This document shows positions 15,194 to 22,026 of a stretch of DNA of 24,187 nucleotides, piece after piece; positions within the stretch are counted from its first letter, which is position 1, and each line of letters opens with the position of its first letter. Location: NCBI RefSeq assembly GCF_001556865.1, contig NZ_LSJY01000189.1, positions 1-24,187 of the forward strand, in the 5' to 3' direction. Origin of the DNA: Sphingobium sp. CCH11-B1 (GTDB lineage: Bacteria; Pseudomonadota; Alphaproteobacteria; Sphingomonadales; Sphingomonadaceae). A model generated the notes under the pieces. The model saw only the letters and a program-made list of their open reading frames with translations. It made no database searches and had not been told where the DNA came from. The position numbers were made by a program, and so were the translations under genes.

Positions 15194-15420
15194 GCTGGTC
15201 TCCGGCAATCCAACTGTCGATGTTCCATCTCTGTGAGCTGTCCGAAAACTATACCATCAATGTGACCGGAGTCGCATTCCATACGGAGGCCAGTGCCTAC
15301 AAGGCCTTCTCCGAAGTCTTCGATTTGTCGTTGTGGTGCCGTTCGCCATAGACCGGCGCCGGCTGATCGAGTGTTCCGCAGCGCTTTATTAGTGCTGCTC
15401 CCATGCTGTAAGGGGCACGT

Positions 15421-15822
15421 ATGGCAAACCGAATTCCGCTCGACCCCAAGCTGCCGAAGTTATTCGACTCCACGCCGAACGAACGGCGCAGCAAGGCCCA
15501 ATTAGATGCATGGTGGGATCGCCCTTTCGGGGTGACGATGGCCGACGGCCGTATTGCTGTTCGATGCTTGAACGGTGGGGCCTGGGATCGGTCTACGCAT
15601 CTTGGCGTGGCCGATGACTACGACGCGGCTTGCGCGCTGGCCGAGGCCAAACAGGCTGATTGGCTGCGCGTCCGCGAACGGCCAGTTTTGAGCCCTCAGA
15701 ATGGGCAAATTCTGCTTCTAAAGATGTCGCAGCGGCCCGACGAAAACATGGTGACGGTAGGCACCTTCGCCACGGTCGAAGCCGCGAATGAATACGTCCG
15801 AACGAACTATCCCCAGCCGTGA
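15421..15822 (+). CDS. Conserved-looking hypothetical protein
   Basis: This 133-residue soluble protein has AAGGGGC about 6 nt before its ATG. Features seen are an N-terminal DPKLPKLFDSTPNE segment, a central WWDRPFGVTMADGRIAVRCL strand region, and a C-terminal repeat-like segment (MVTVGTFATVEAANEYVRTN) that resembles an earlier one (VADDYDAACALAEAKQ). Two related alpha/beta halves are possible. It is transcribed divergently from the small gene/HU unit. No function can be assigned. Confidence 0.65.
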   Translation: MANRIPLDPKLPKLFDSTPNERRSKAQLDAWWDRPFGVTMADGRIAVRCLNGGAWDRSTHLGVADDYDAACALAEAKQADWLRVRERPVLSPQNGQILLLKMSQRPDENMVTVGTFATVEAANEYVRTNYPQP

Positions 15823-15906
15823 AGCCGCATGACGGCAGCGGTTCACAATGATCGAACCCGTTCGCGAACTACGGCACGCCACCGCCTTTGCTTTAGTGCC
15901 AACTGT

Positions 15907-15936
15907 GTCACTTTACCTCTCGCCAGGTAAAGTGAC
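15907..15936. repeat. Perfect 12-bp inverted repeat (hairpin)
   Basis: GTCACTTTACCT and AGGTAAAGTGAC are exact inverted copies around a 6-nt loop (CTCGCC). It lies between a plus-strand gene ending at 15822 and the minus-strand AtpI-like remnant ending at 15951, so it could serve as a bidirectional transcription stop, although there is no T-run. The right arm runs into AGTGACGTAGGTGGCAAA, which resembles AGTGACACGGATGGCAAA at 16326-16343. Confidence 0.6.
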
Positions 15937-15950
15937 GTAGGTGGCAAACA

Positions 15951-16273
15951 TCACGATCCGTCAGGTTTGCGGTTCGATATGCGGATGATGTTGACCAAGG
16001 CCGCGACGATACCGAGGGCAATTACGATGAGCAGGCCCCGGGGACCGGTGCCTGCAAACCTGTCGTTGATCCAGCCGAGCAGGGCACCGCCGGCAACGCC
16101 GCCAAGGAGTTCGGCCAGCACGCGATTACCGAGGCTGTAGCTGGCATCGGCACCTGTAGGGCAGGGTGGGTTCGTTCCTCTTCGGCGGTATGAGCCGCCG
16201 CGAGGCGATCCTTTAGGCCATCCAATCGGGGATCCTCCCCGATAAGATCGGGGTCTGATTCATCTTTGCTCAT
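15951..16273 (-). pseudogene. atpI: AtpI-like (F0F1 ATPase-associated) gene with a frameshift
   Basis: From ATG 16273 the frame reads MSKDESDPDLIGEDPRLDGL and on to EEERTHPAL. Homology then continues in another frame as GADASYSLGNRVLAELLGG, GALLGWINDRFAGTGPRGLL and a second hydrophobic helix ending in NIIRISNRKPDGS, with the stop at 15951-15953. That is the layout of AtpI: a charged N-terminus plus two membrane helices with a G-rich first helix. The switch falls near 16154-16160. One missing C in a CCC run would restore the frame. AtpI assists assembly of the ATP synthase c-ring and normally sits at the atp operon, so a stray copy here is probably a decayed passenger. A sequencing error is an alternative. 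Confidence 0.7.
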
Positions 16274-16412
16274 GGGGCGGGTCTAGCATGGTGTGAAGAC
16301 GAGAAAAATGACGGGGAGGGGTGAAGTGACACGGATGGCAAAAGTGCCGTCTGCCGTCTCCATGAGCATTTGGGGGATTCACAAGAGTCCAGCTTTGTGC
16401 TTGATTCGTTCC

Positions 16413-17024
16413 ATGATCCAGCAGGACCTCTTCGCGGCGGCGACGCCCCAGCGGACGACGGGCATGCCCGACATCGTACGCATTATCGCCGAGCACTCGG
16501 CGCGGCCGCGCTATACCTTTATGGTGCTTGACCTGATCGCGCGGGTTGCGCGGGCCAACGGGCAGGCGGGACCGCTCGTTCGCGAAGGCGAAGCACTTGT
16601 GCCGATCCGCGAATGGCTGGCCGCGACGATCGCACCCAGCGGCGCGCGTCATCATCAGCGCCGCGCGACCGCCGACAAGGTCCGAACTGCGCTCGTCGGC
16701 CGGGGAGAGTTGCCAGGTGATCCGACCGAGGCCGACCGCCTGGTCGAGGCGGAAGTCAGTGAGCGTGTCCGCGAAACCGGCATGACGGCAATCAGCCGGG
16801 CGGTGTCGGAGCTGGTGAGGGCCGGGCTGATCACGCGGCACTACCAGGGGTTCTTCGTCGATCATGAAAACCGCGGCGCTCAGCGTCATGCGGTCTACAC
16901 CGTGACCGAGGCGGTCCGAACCGCGCTTCACCCAGGCATCGCCACCAGCGAACATCGACGGCAACCCTATGTCCGCGGCGCGCATGGGCAGCCCCGGGCA
17001 GAGGCAGCGCGCGCCTCAGGCTAA
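16413..17024 (+). CDS. Winged-helix DNA-binding hypothetical protein
   Basis: From ATG 16413 the product is 203 residues. It begins MIQQDLFAAA, followed by MPDIVRIIAEHSARPRYTFM. The C-terminal part (ETGMTAISRAVSELVRAGLI, TRHYQGFFVDHENRGAQRHA, VYTVTEAVRTALH) reads as a winged helix with an explicit wing. An in-frame extension to 16293 exists but looks non-coding, and the region before 16413 carries iteron-like sequence. An internal ATG at 16465 is also possible. Similar proteins seem common on sphingomonad plasmids and could be replication or partition regulators; I cannot name it. A diverged 3' fragment of a paralogue lies at 18311-18445. Confidence 0.72.
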   Translation: MIQQDLFAAATPQRTTGMPDIVRIIAEHSARPRYTFMVLDLIARVARANGQAGPLVREGEALVPIREWLAATIAPSGARHHQRRATADKVRTALVGRGELPGDPTEADRLVEAEVSERVRETGMTAISRAVSELVRAGLITRHYQGFFVDHENRGAQRHAVYTVTEAVRTALHPGIATSEHRRQPYVRGAHGQPRAEAARASG

Positions 17025-17917
17025 ATCCCCGGTGCGTGCTGCGGCAGAGCGCGCTTTTCCTGGCGCTCCCATGTCTCGATCAGGAACAGGGCCAGCGAAC
17101 TGGCGGCGTTGATCGCGAGACGCGCGATGCGCGGGTCAATCCGCCGGAAGCCCTTTTCACGCCCGTGAGCGTCACCACCATGCGTTCGTAGCGCACCGAT
17201 GCCTTTTGCAACCGATGTCAGGCCGCTCAGGATCTGGCGGACGTCTGCTTCCACTGCGGCGGGCAGGTCGCTGCGCCCCGGCGACAGGTTCAGCGGCTCC
17301 TGGACGGCGCGGATAAGGCCGTCGATATCCTTTCGGGGCGGCAGCGGCAGCCCGAGCTCGATGAGGATGGATCTGCAGACAGCCTCGATGAGTGAGCATG
17401 CGGCGGTTACTGCATCTTCGGGGTCATCCTGGAGATTGGGGAGGGCGCGCGCTATCTCCATCTGCACCGTGTCGAAGTCCAGTGTTTGGACTTTCTGAAT
17501 GAAGGGTTCGACGATCGTCCCGGAGCTCTGGCGTCTGGTCAGTACCGCTTTGCCGCCGACGATGACCACCGCCAGCTCGTCTGCGGCGAGCGCTTTGTTG
17601 AGATGCTCGCGAACTGCGGTCGCCTTATCGGGTTCTGTAAGATATTCGCGCGGATCGCAGACCTTCTCGATGATGCGCGTGATGTAGACATCGCTCTGGC
17701 CGTCATAGTGATTGGCGGTCTGACGCAGGAAATCCGTCGTCGCGGGCACGCGAGAGCTCGCGCCGATACGCATGTCGAGGCCGCAATCGAGGAAGAATTG
17801 TTCGATCTTCGGGCCCGACCGATAGATTCCGATCGCCGGGTTGTTATCGTTGCCGGCGCCGCCCGTGATCGTATCGACCAGCGCCTTGATGACAAAGGCA
17901 GAGAATTTGTCGCTCAT
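17021..17917 (-). CDS. Abortive-infection family protein (Abi_C domain)
   Basis: The product is 298 residues. The C-terminal region has the Abi_C hallmark, GIGALRTHGGDAHGREKG followed by DPRIARLAINAASSLALFLI and ETW, preceded by helices including AACSLIEAVCRSILIELG. The N-terminal half (residues about 30-150) is not recognised. Abi_C proteins occur in abortive-infection phage resistance loci; their biochemical action is mostly unknown. It converges with the winged-helix gene, overlapping its stop by 4 bp. A small gene lies 78 bp upstream on the same strand. No clear ribosome-binding site is seen before ATG 17917. Confidence 0.82.
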   Translation of the reverse strand: MSDKFSAFVIKALVDTITGGAGNDNNPAIGIYRSGPKIEQFFLDCGLDMRIGASSRVPATTDFLRQTANHYDGQSDVYITRIIEKVCDPREYLTEPDKATAVREHLNKALAADELAVVIVGGKAVLTRRQSSGTIVEPFIQKVQTLDFDTVQMEIARALPNLQDDPEDAVTAACSLIEAVCRSILIELGLPLPPRKDIDGLIRAVQEPLNLSPGRSDLPAAVEADVRQILSGLTSVAKGIGALRTHGGDAHGREKGFRRIDPRIARLAINAASSLALFLIETWERQEKRALPQHAPGI

Positions 17918-17995
17918 GGTTTGGTTGCCGGGAGGGCAAGGACCGATTGCTTTCCGTCCATCCAGGCAGCGGCCACATGGCTGAGCGCGATCACT

Positions 17996-18259
17996 TCAGG
18001 TGGCCAGCGCAAGCGTGTAGCCCGACAGTTGAGAAAACTGCCGCGCGACCGCTCGGACTCTCCCAACATCAATGCCCATTTTCTCGACGAACTCCCGTTG
18101 CAGAGCTGGATCGACCTCGGAGAAAAAGGAGAAAGCGGCAGCGCTGAAGTTGGTCGCGCTGCTAGGATCAGCGATTAATGCCGCGAGTTCATGTGCGGAG
18201 AGCTTCGCGCCATAAGGAGCGGTCACCGTCGCCAACACCAAGCTTGCCACCTTTGCCAT
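17996..18259 (-). CDS. Small hypothetical protein upstream of the Abi_C gene
   Basis: This 87-residue ORF starts MAKVASLVLATVTAPYGAKL and contains two short Ala-rich helices (SAHELAALIADPSSA) and a C-terminal helix (MGIDVGRVRAVARQFSQLSG). A weak TTGGA lies directly before the ATG. It is oriented with the Abi_C gene and ends 78 bp before it, so the two may form an operon. I do not recognise it. The opposite strand carries a longer open frame, but that frame crosses the Abi_C gene and looks like its shadow. Confidence 0.5.
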   Translation of the reverse strand: MAKVASLVLATVTAPYGAKLSAHELAALIADPSSATNFSAAAFSFFSEVDPALQREFVEKMGIDVGRVRAVARQFSQLSGYTLALAT

Positions 18260-18310
18260 TCCAACATGTTATCCGGTCGCTCCCTTAGCGCAAGGTAGCG
18301 GCGATCATGC

Positions 18311-18445
18311 ACTGTCGGTGCGGTCCGAGCCGCACTTCACCTGAGTATCGCGACCAGCGAGAACCGGCAGCAGCAGTATGTGCGGGGCACACACGGCCGA
18401 CTTCGAGGGATAGAGGCGCGGTCGGATCGTGGGTTCTTTGCATGA
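18311..18445 (+). pseudogene. 3' remnant of a paralogue of the winged-helix gene
   Basis: The frame reads GAVRAALHLSIATSENRQQQ, YVRGTHGRLRG, and stops at 18443-18445. It aligns with the C-terminus of the gene at 16413 (AVRTALHPGIATSEHRRQ, PYVRGAHG). Over 80 aligned bases from 16911 and 18320 I count 22 mismatches, about 72% identity, so this is an older paralogue rather than a fresh duplication. Everything upstream of it has been replaced by the Abi_C unit. It has no start codon and is not expected to be expressed. Confidence 0.72.
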
Positions 18446-18512
18446 ATTTTTAATGAGATTAGTTGCAAAATCCAAGCCGGAAGCATATCTGCCACGCATG
18501 GAAACAGGAAGC

Positions 18513-19121
18513 ATGTCCGCCCTTGCGCAACTCAAGCGCCACCTGCGTCCAGGTCAGGTTTACCGCCGCAAGGATCTGGCGCGCTGGTCGAACGCGGTCG
18601 ACCGCCATGTGCGTCAGCTTGTCGATGAAGGGCGGCTCGAGAAGGTGTCGGCGGGCGTCTATATGGCGCCGCGCAAGACCCGGTTCGGTGTCGCGCCCGC
18701 AAAGCCTGAAAAGCTGGTCGAGACATTTCTCGGCGATGATCGGTTCCTGCTGGTCTCTCCAAACGCATTCAACGGGCTTGGCGTGGGCATGACCCAACTC
18801 CACAACGAGCCCGTAGTCTATAATCGTAAGCGCCATGGTCGGTTCAAACTGGATGGACGAACGTACGACTTTCGTATGCGGTCTTCGGTTCCCAGGCGGC
18901 TTTCCAAGGAAGTCCTGCTTGTCGATCTCCTGCATAACATCGACCGGCTCCCGGAGGACAAGGCGGCAATCCTTCCCCGTGCTCTTGCCAGGGCAGGGGA
19001 GATGGACCGCGGGCGGCTCACGCGCGCGGTGAAGGAGTACGGTTCGGCTCGCGCTGAACGGCTTCTCGCGCCCGTCCTGCGACCGGCTCAAGCTGCTGCG
19101 GCCTTCCATGCTCCTGCATGA
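18513..19121 (+). CDS. AbiEi-like antitoxin/transcriptional regulator, system 2
   Basis: From ATG 18513 the product is 202 residues. The N-terminal winged helix is clear (GQVYRRKDLARWSNAVDRHV, RQLVDEGRLEKVSAGVYMAP), as in DUF6088/AbiEi-type antitoxins. A middle domain follows (FLLVSPNAFNGLGVGMTQLH) and then a helical C-terminus ending ERLLAPVLRPAQAAAAF. AGGAAG about 8 nt upstream decides the start; alternatives are 18498 and 18429, the latter running over the winged-helix remnant. The next gene starts 14 nt before this one stops. It is unrelated in sequence to the antitoxin at 11923. Confidence 0.82.
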   Translation: MSALAQLKRHLRPGQVYRRKDLARWSNAVDRHVRQLVDEGRLEKVSAGVYMAPRKTRFGVAPAKPEKLVETFLGDDRFLLVSPNAFNGLGVGMTQLHNEPVVYNRKRHGRFKLDGRTYDFRMRSSVPRRLSKEVLLVDLLHNIDRLPEDKAAILPRALARAGEMDRGRLTRAVKEYGSARAERLLAPVLRPAQAAAAFHAPA

Positions 19122-20043
19122 CAGCAAGGACTTTTCCGACCTCCTCGCGGTGGTTGCGCGCGACCAGGCGATCGATCCCGGTCTCGTCGAGAAAGACTAT
19201 TGGATCATGCACGGCCTATGGGGGCTGCAGCAGTTGGGCTTCGCCTTCGAGCTCAAGGGCGGCACCTCCCTGTCCAAGGGCTACGGCCTGATTCATCGTT
19301 TTTCGGAAGATCTCGACATTCTGATCCACCCGGACGGCGACCTGCCGACAGGCAAGAACCAGAACAAACTGATCCATGTGGACGCGCGACGGGCCTTCTA
19401 TGATGGCCTGGTGCCGAAGCTTGCGATTGCCGGTTTCGAAGGCGCAGAACGCGATCAGGCATTCGACGACAGCCGGATGCGCAGCGCCGGAATTCGTCTT
19501 CATTACCCCAGTGCCTATCCGCTGCCGGAGGGCGTGAAGACTGGCATCTTGCTTGAAGCCGGCTTCGATCAGGTGGCGCCAAACCGGCCCTGCCTGATCA
19601 GTTCATGGGCCTATGACAGGGCTGTTGCATCCGGCTTGAAGGGATTGATCGACAACCGCGCCGTCGACGTGCCCTGCTACGAACCCGGATACACGCTCGT
19701 CGAGAAGCTGCAGACGATTTCGACGAAGTATCGCAAACATCTCGAAGACGGCAGCATGCCGCAGAATTTCCTGCGCCACTATTATGACGTCTATTGCTTG
19801 TTAGCGGCCCCCGACGTCCAGGCGTTCATTGGTTCGCCGGAATATATCGCACACAAGGAGGCCCGTTTCCCGGCGGCCGACAACGGGAACATCGCCGAAA
19901 ACTCAGCCTTTCATCTCGAAGACCGGGAAACCCGCGAGCTGTTCCAACGGGCATATGAAACTACTCGCGCGCTCTATTATCGCGGGCAACCGCCCTTCGG
20001 CGACATCCTAGCGAGGATCGTCGAGCACGCCGCTCGACTTTAG
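19108..20043 (+). CDS. abiEii: AbiEii/AbiGii-family nucleotidyltransferase toxin, system 2
   Basis: The product is 311 residues. The catalytic nucleotidyltransferase motif is complete: LKGGTSLSKGYGLIHRFSED with G51, G52, T53, S54, followed by D68-L-D70 in SEDLDILIHP. The later YTLVEKLQTISTKYRKHL and NFLRHYYDVYCLL match the conserved C-terminal elements of the AbiEii/AbiGii class. The start overlaps the antitoxin gene by 14 nt. The family uses an NTP to modify RNA acceptors and arrests growth; the target here is not predictable. It belongs to a different subfamily from the toxin at 12686. Confidence 0.92.
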   Translation: MLLHDSKDFSDLLAVVARDQAIDPGLVEKDYWIMHGLWGLQQLGFAFELKGGTSLSKGYGLIHRFSEDLDILIHPDGDLPTGKNQNKLIHVDARRAFYDGLVPKLAIAGFEGAERDQAFDDSRMRSAGIRLHYPSAYPLPEGVKTGILLEAGFDQVAPNRPCLISSWAYDRAVASGLKGLIDNRAVDVPCYEPGYTLVEKLQTISTKYRKHLEDGSMPQNFLRHYYDVYCLLAAPDVQAFIGSPEYIAHKEARFPAADNGNIAENSAFHLEDRETRELFQRAYETTRALYYRGQPPFGDILARIVEHAARL

Positions 20044-20100
20044 CGCGAATTTCAGGCTCGACCGTCGCCAGTAAAAGACCCCTCCCCGCGCAATTTTCTC

Positions 20101-20129
20101 ACTTACCATAATTGATCGTTATGGTAAGT
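20101..20129. repeat. lox-like recombination core site (11-7-11 bp dyad)
   Basis: ACTTACCATAA (20101-20111) and TTATGGTAAGT (20119-20129) are perfect inverted arms around an asymmetric 7-nt spacer, TTGATCG. Inverted arms of 11-13 bp with a short directional spacer are the typical core of tyrosine-recombinase sites (dif, loxP, rox). The site is 134 bp upstream of a Cre-like recombinase gene and AT-rich compared with its surroundings. It could also be an operator. Confidence 0.6.
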
Positions 20130-20192
20130 ATATCACCGCGAAATCGGCAGGGAAGGGGCAATTCCTCAGATGACAACAATCTCGGAAAAACC

Positions 20193-20214
20193 ACGCGGCA
20201 CAGCGGTGCCGCGT
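20193..20214. repeat. 9-bp inverted repeat in the recombinase leader
   Basis: ACGCGGCAC and GTGCCGCGT pair perfectly around AGCG. The hairpin lies inside an in-frame 28-codon reading frame (20170-20256) that ends in TAG just before the recombinase ATG, so it may affect translation or be an accessory binding site. Confidence 0.45.
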
Positions 20215-20262
20215 CTTGTGCCGCATAGTCATAACGCCCGGCGCGTGGGCTCGTAGCAAGCG

Positions 20263-21462
20263 ATGTCCGAAAAGCCCACCAACGGCTCCAATGCGGAAAT
20301 CATCGTCGTCAAGACCGGCGACGCAGCCCTGCCGACGCGCTCGCGGAACGCGGACGCCGAAACCGTCGATACCCGGCTCTTGCGCACGATCGGCGGCATC
20401 GTGCCAACCGATCTGCCAGCGATCAGCCAGCTCGGGCTCGAGACGACGCTGGCGGCCATGGCTGACGCGACCAAAGCGGCAATCGCCGCCGATCTCGATT
20501 GCTGGCGCGACTGGTGCGGCGAGGAAAATCGGACACCGCTGCCGGCCGATCCCGAAGATATGGTGCGCTATGTGAATGCGCTCGACGCCAAGGGCAAAAA
20601 GCCCGCGACGCTCGCGCGCCGCATCGCGAGCCTCGGCTCTGTACACCGCATGATGGGATTGGCGGGCGATACCGCGCCTACCGACGCGCCGATGGTGCGC
20701 GCGGCGCTCAAGGCCGTCCGCCGGCGCCGGGGCGCTCGACAGCGCCAGGCAGCCCCCTTGCGGCTGGGCAAGGCGCTGGATACCCATGTCACCAAGGGTT
20801 TCACCCTCGCCGCACTGCTCGACGCCTGTGGCGGCGATTTGCAGGGGTTGCGAGATGCCGCCCTGCTCTCGCTGGGCTATGATGCGGGCCTGCGGGTCAG
20901 CGAACTCACCGTGGTGGAACGTCTGCAAATCGATCAGCAGGAGGATGGCTCGGCGACGCTGTTCATCCCCTTCTCGAAGACCGACCAGGATGGCGAAGGC
21001 GCCTGGGCGTGGCTCTCGGCCGAAACCATGCGGCGGGTTCACGCCTGGGAGGAGGCAAGCGACATCAAGGAAGGACCGCTTTTCCGCCGGGTCGGCGTCG
21101 ATAGACGGCGCGCGCAGCAGGCAGAACCGGAAACTGCTCTGGCGCGAACGACTTATTCCGTCGGGACAGCATCGCTTACCCGGCAAGGCGTCAACGGCAT
21201 CTACCGCCGTATCGCGCTGGCCGCCTACGACAAGGGACTGGTGACGCTGCCGGCGGGCAAGCTGCATGACGCGATCCAGGCCCTGTCCACCCACTCTCTG
21301 CGTGTCGGCCTGACCCAGGACCTGTTTGCAGCGGGGGAGGATGGCGTCGGCATTGCGCAGGCCCTACGCTGGAGTTCGCCGGCAACCGCGCTGCGCTACG
21401 GCCGAAAACTTGCTGTCCGTAGCAATGTTGCCGCCCGCGTCCTGTCTCGCGTCCGTGGTTGA
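20263..21462 (+). CDS. Cre-like tyrosine recombinase/integrase
   Basis: The product is 399 residues: an N-terminal SAM-like core-binding domain (about 60-175, including TKAAIAADLDCWRDWC) and a C-terminal catalytic domain. The active-site set is complete: R211 in AGLRVSEL, a Lys in PFSKTDQ, H344-S-L-R347, W370 and the nucleophile Y379 (ALRYGRKL). Trp in place of the second His is as in Cre. It should act on paired-arm sites, and a suitable dyad lies 134 bp upstream. The start is uncertain: an in-frame frame opening at ATG 20170 is interrupted only by TAG at 20254-20256. The gene ends the accessory block, consistent with resolving or integrating the element. Confidence 0.92.
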   Translation: MSEKPTNGSNAEIIVVKTGDAALPTRSRNADAETVDTRLLRTIGGIVPTDLPAISQLGLETTLAAMADATKAAIAADLDCWRDWCGEENRTPLPADPEDMVRYVNALDAKGKKPATLARRIASLGSVHRMMGLAGDTAPTDAPMVRAALKAVRRRRGARQRQAAPLRLGKALDTHVTKGFTLAALLDACGGDLQGLRDAALLSLGYDAGLRVSELTVVERLQIDQQEDGSATLFIPFSKTDQDGEGAWAWLSAETMRRVHAWEEASDIKEGPLFRRVGVDRRRAQQAEPETALARTTYSVGTASLTRQGVNGIYRRIALAAYDKGLVTLPAGKLHDAIQALSTHSLRVGLTQDLFAAGEDGVGIAQALRWSSPATALRYGRKLAVRSNVAARVLSRVRG

Positions 21463-21588
21463 AAGGACAGCTTCTCCACGTCGAAGACATGAGGCGAGCT
21501 GCCGCGCGACGGGCTGATCCGCGGCGTGGGATCGTCGTCATAGTGTCAGAGATCGTCCGGGGAGCGTTCTAGGGGCCAGCTGTCTTAG

Positions 21589-21990
21589 ATCGACCATAAC
21601 GTCGAATCGGTCGTGGACGTGGTCCGTGACCTCACCGGCGGCCGAGGCGTTGACCTCATCGTCGATCCGGTGGGTTCCACCCTAGCGACATCCCTCGCCG
21701 CGCTCCGCGACGAAGGAGTCTTGGTGTCCGTGGGCAATGCCGGCGGCGAGGCTCTGACAGTGGATTTTTGGCCAGCGGTGCAGCGAAATCAAACGGTCAT
21801 CGGCGTATTCATGAGAACCGTCCTGTCACGTGCAGCGGTGCGCCAAACCATCGACATGATGCTCGCCGACGTTGCGAAAGGCAGTCTCACCGTGCCAATC
21901 GACAGAAGGTTTCCGCTCGCCGAGGCAGGGGCCGCCCATCGGTATGCCGAGGACAACAAGGTCCTCGGCCGCATCGTGCTGATCCCCTGA
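21589..21990 (+). pseudogene. C-terminal fragment of a zinc-type alcohol dehydrogenase/quinone oxidoreductase
   Basis: Reading from 21589, DHNVESVVDVVRDLTGGRGV is followed by DLIVDPVGSTLATSLAALRD, a Rossmann-fold region of MDR-family oxidoreductases. It runs to the C-terminus DNKVLGRIVLIP. The first ~200 residues, including the catalytic domain, are missing, and a stop codon (21586-21588) lies directly upstream. A GTG at 21613 opens 125 residues but the homology begins before it. The break is 127 bp after the recombinase gene and is a candidate element boundary. The fragment lies beside an SDR gene and AraC regulator, which may be its original neighbours. Confidence 0.8.
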
Positions 21991-22026
21991 CGCCGATTTC
22001 GCCCAACCGCTACCGAGCGCCTGCTG

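Noticed and set aside
14917..15282. 121-codon frame starting upstream of the small gene before HU
   Set aside because: Its first 70 codons are in the wrong frame relative to the MADFSLK start. Only its last part was kept, as the second half of the frameshifted gene.
17486..18178. 230-codon plus-strand frame opposite the Abi_C gene
   Set aside because: The minus strand has the Abi_C signature; this frame reads as its complement and lacks a ribosome-binding site.
20112..20135. Possible sigma70-type promoter in the lox-like dyad (TTGATC and TATAT)
   Set aside because: The spacing is about 12 bp instead of about 17 bp.
20119..21294. 391-codon minus-strand frame opposite the recombinase
   Set aside because: Antisense shadow; the recombinase has a complete catalytic set on the plus strand.
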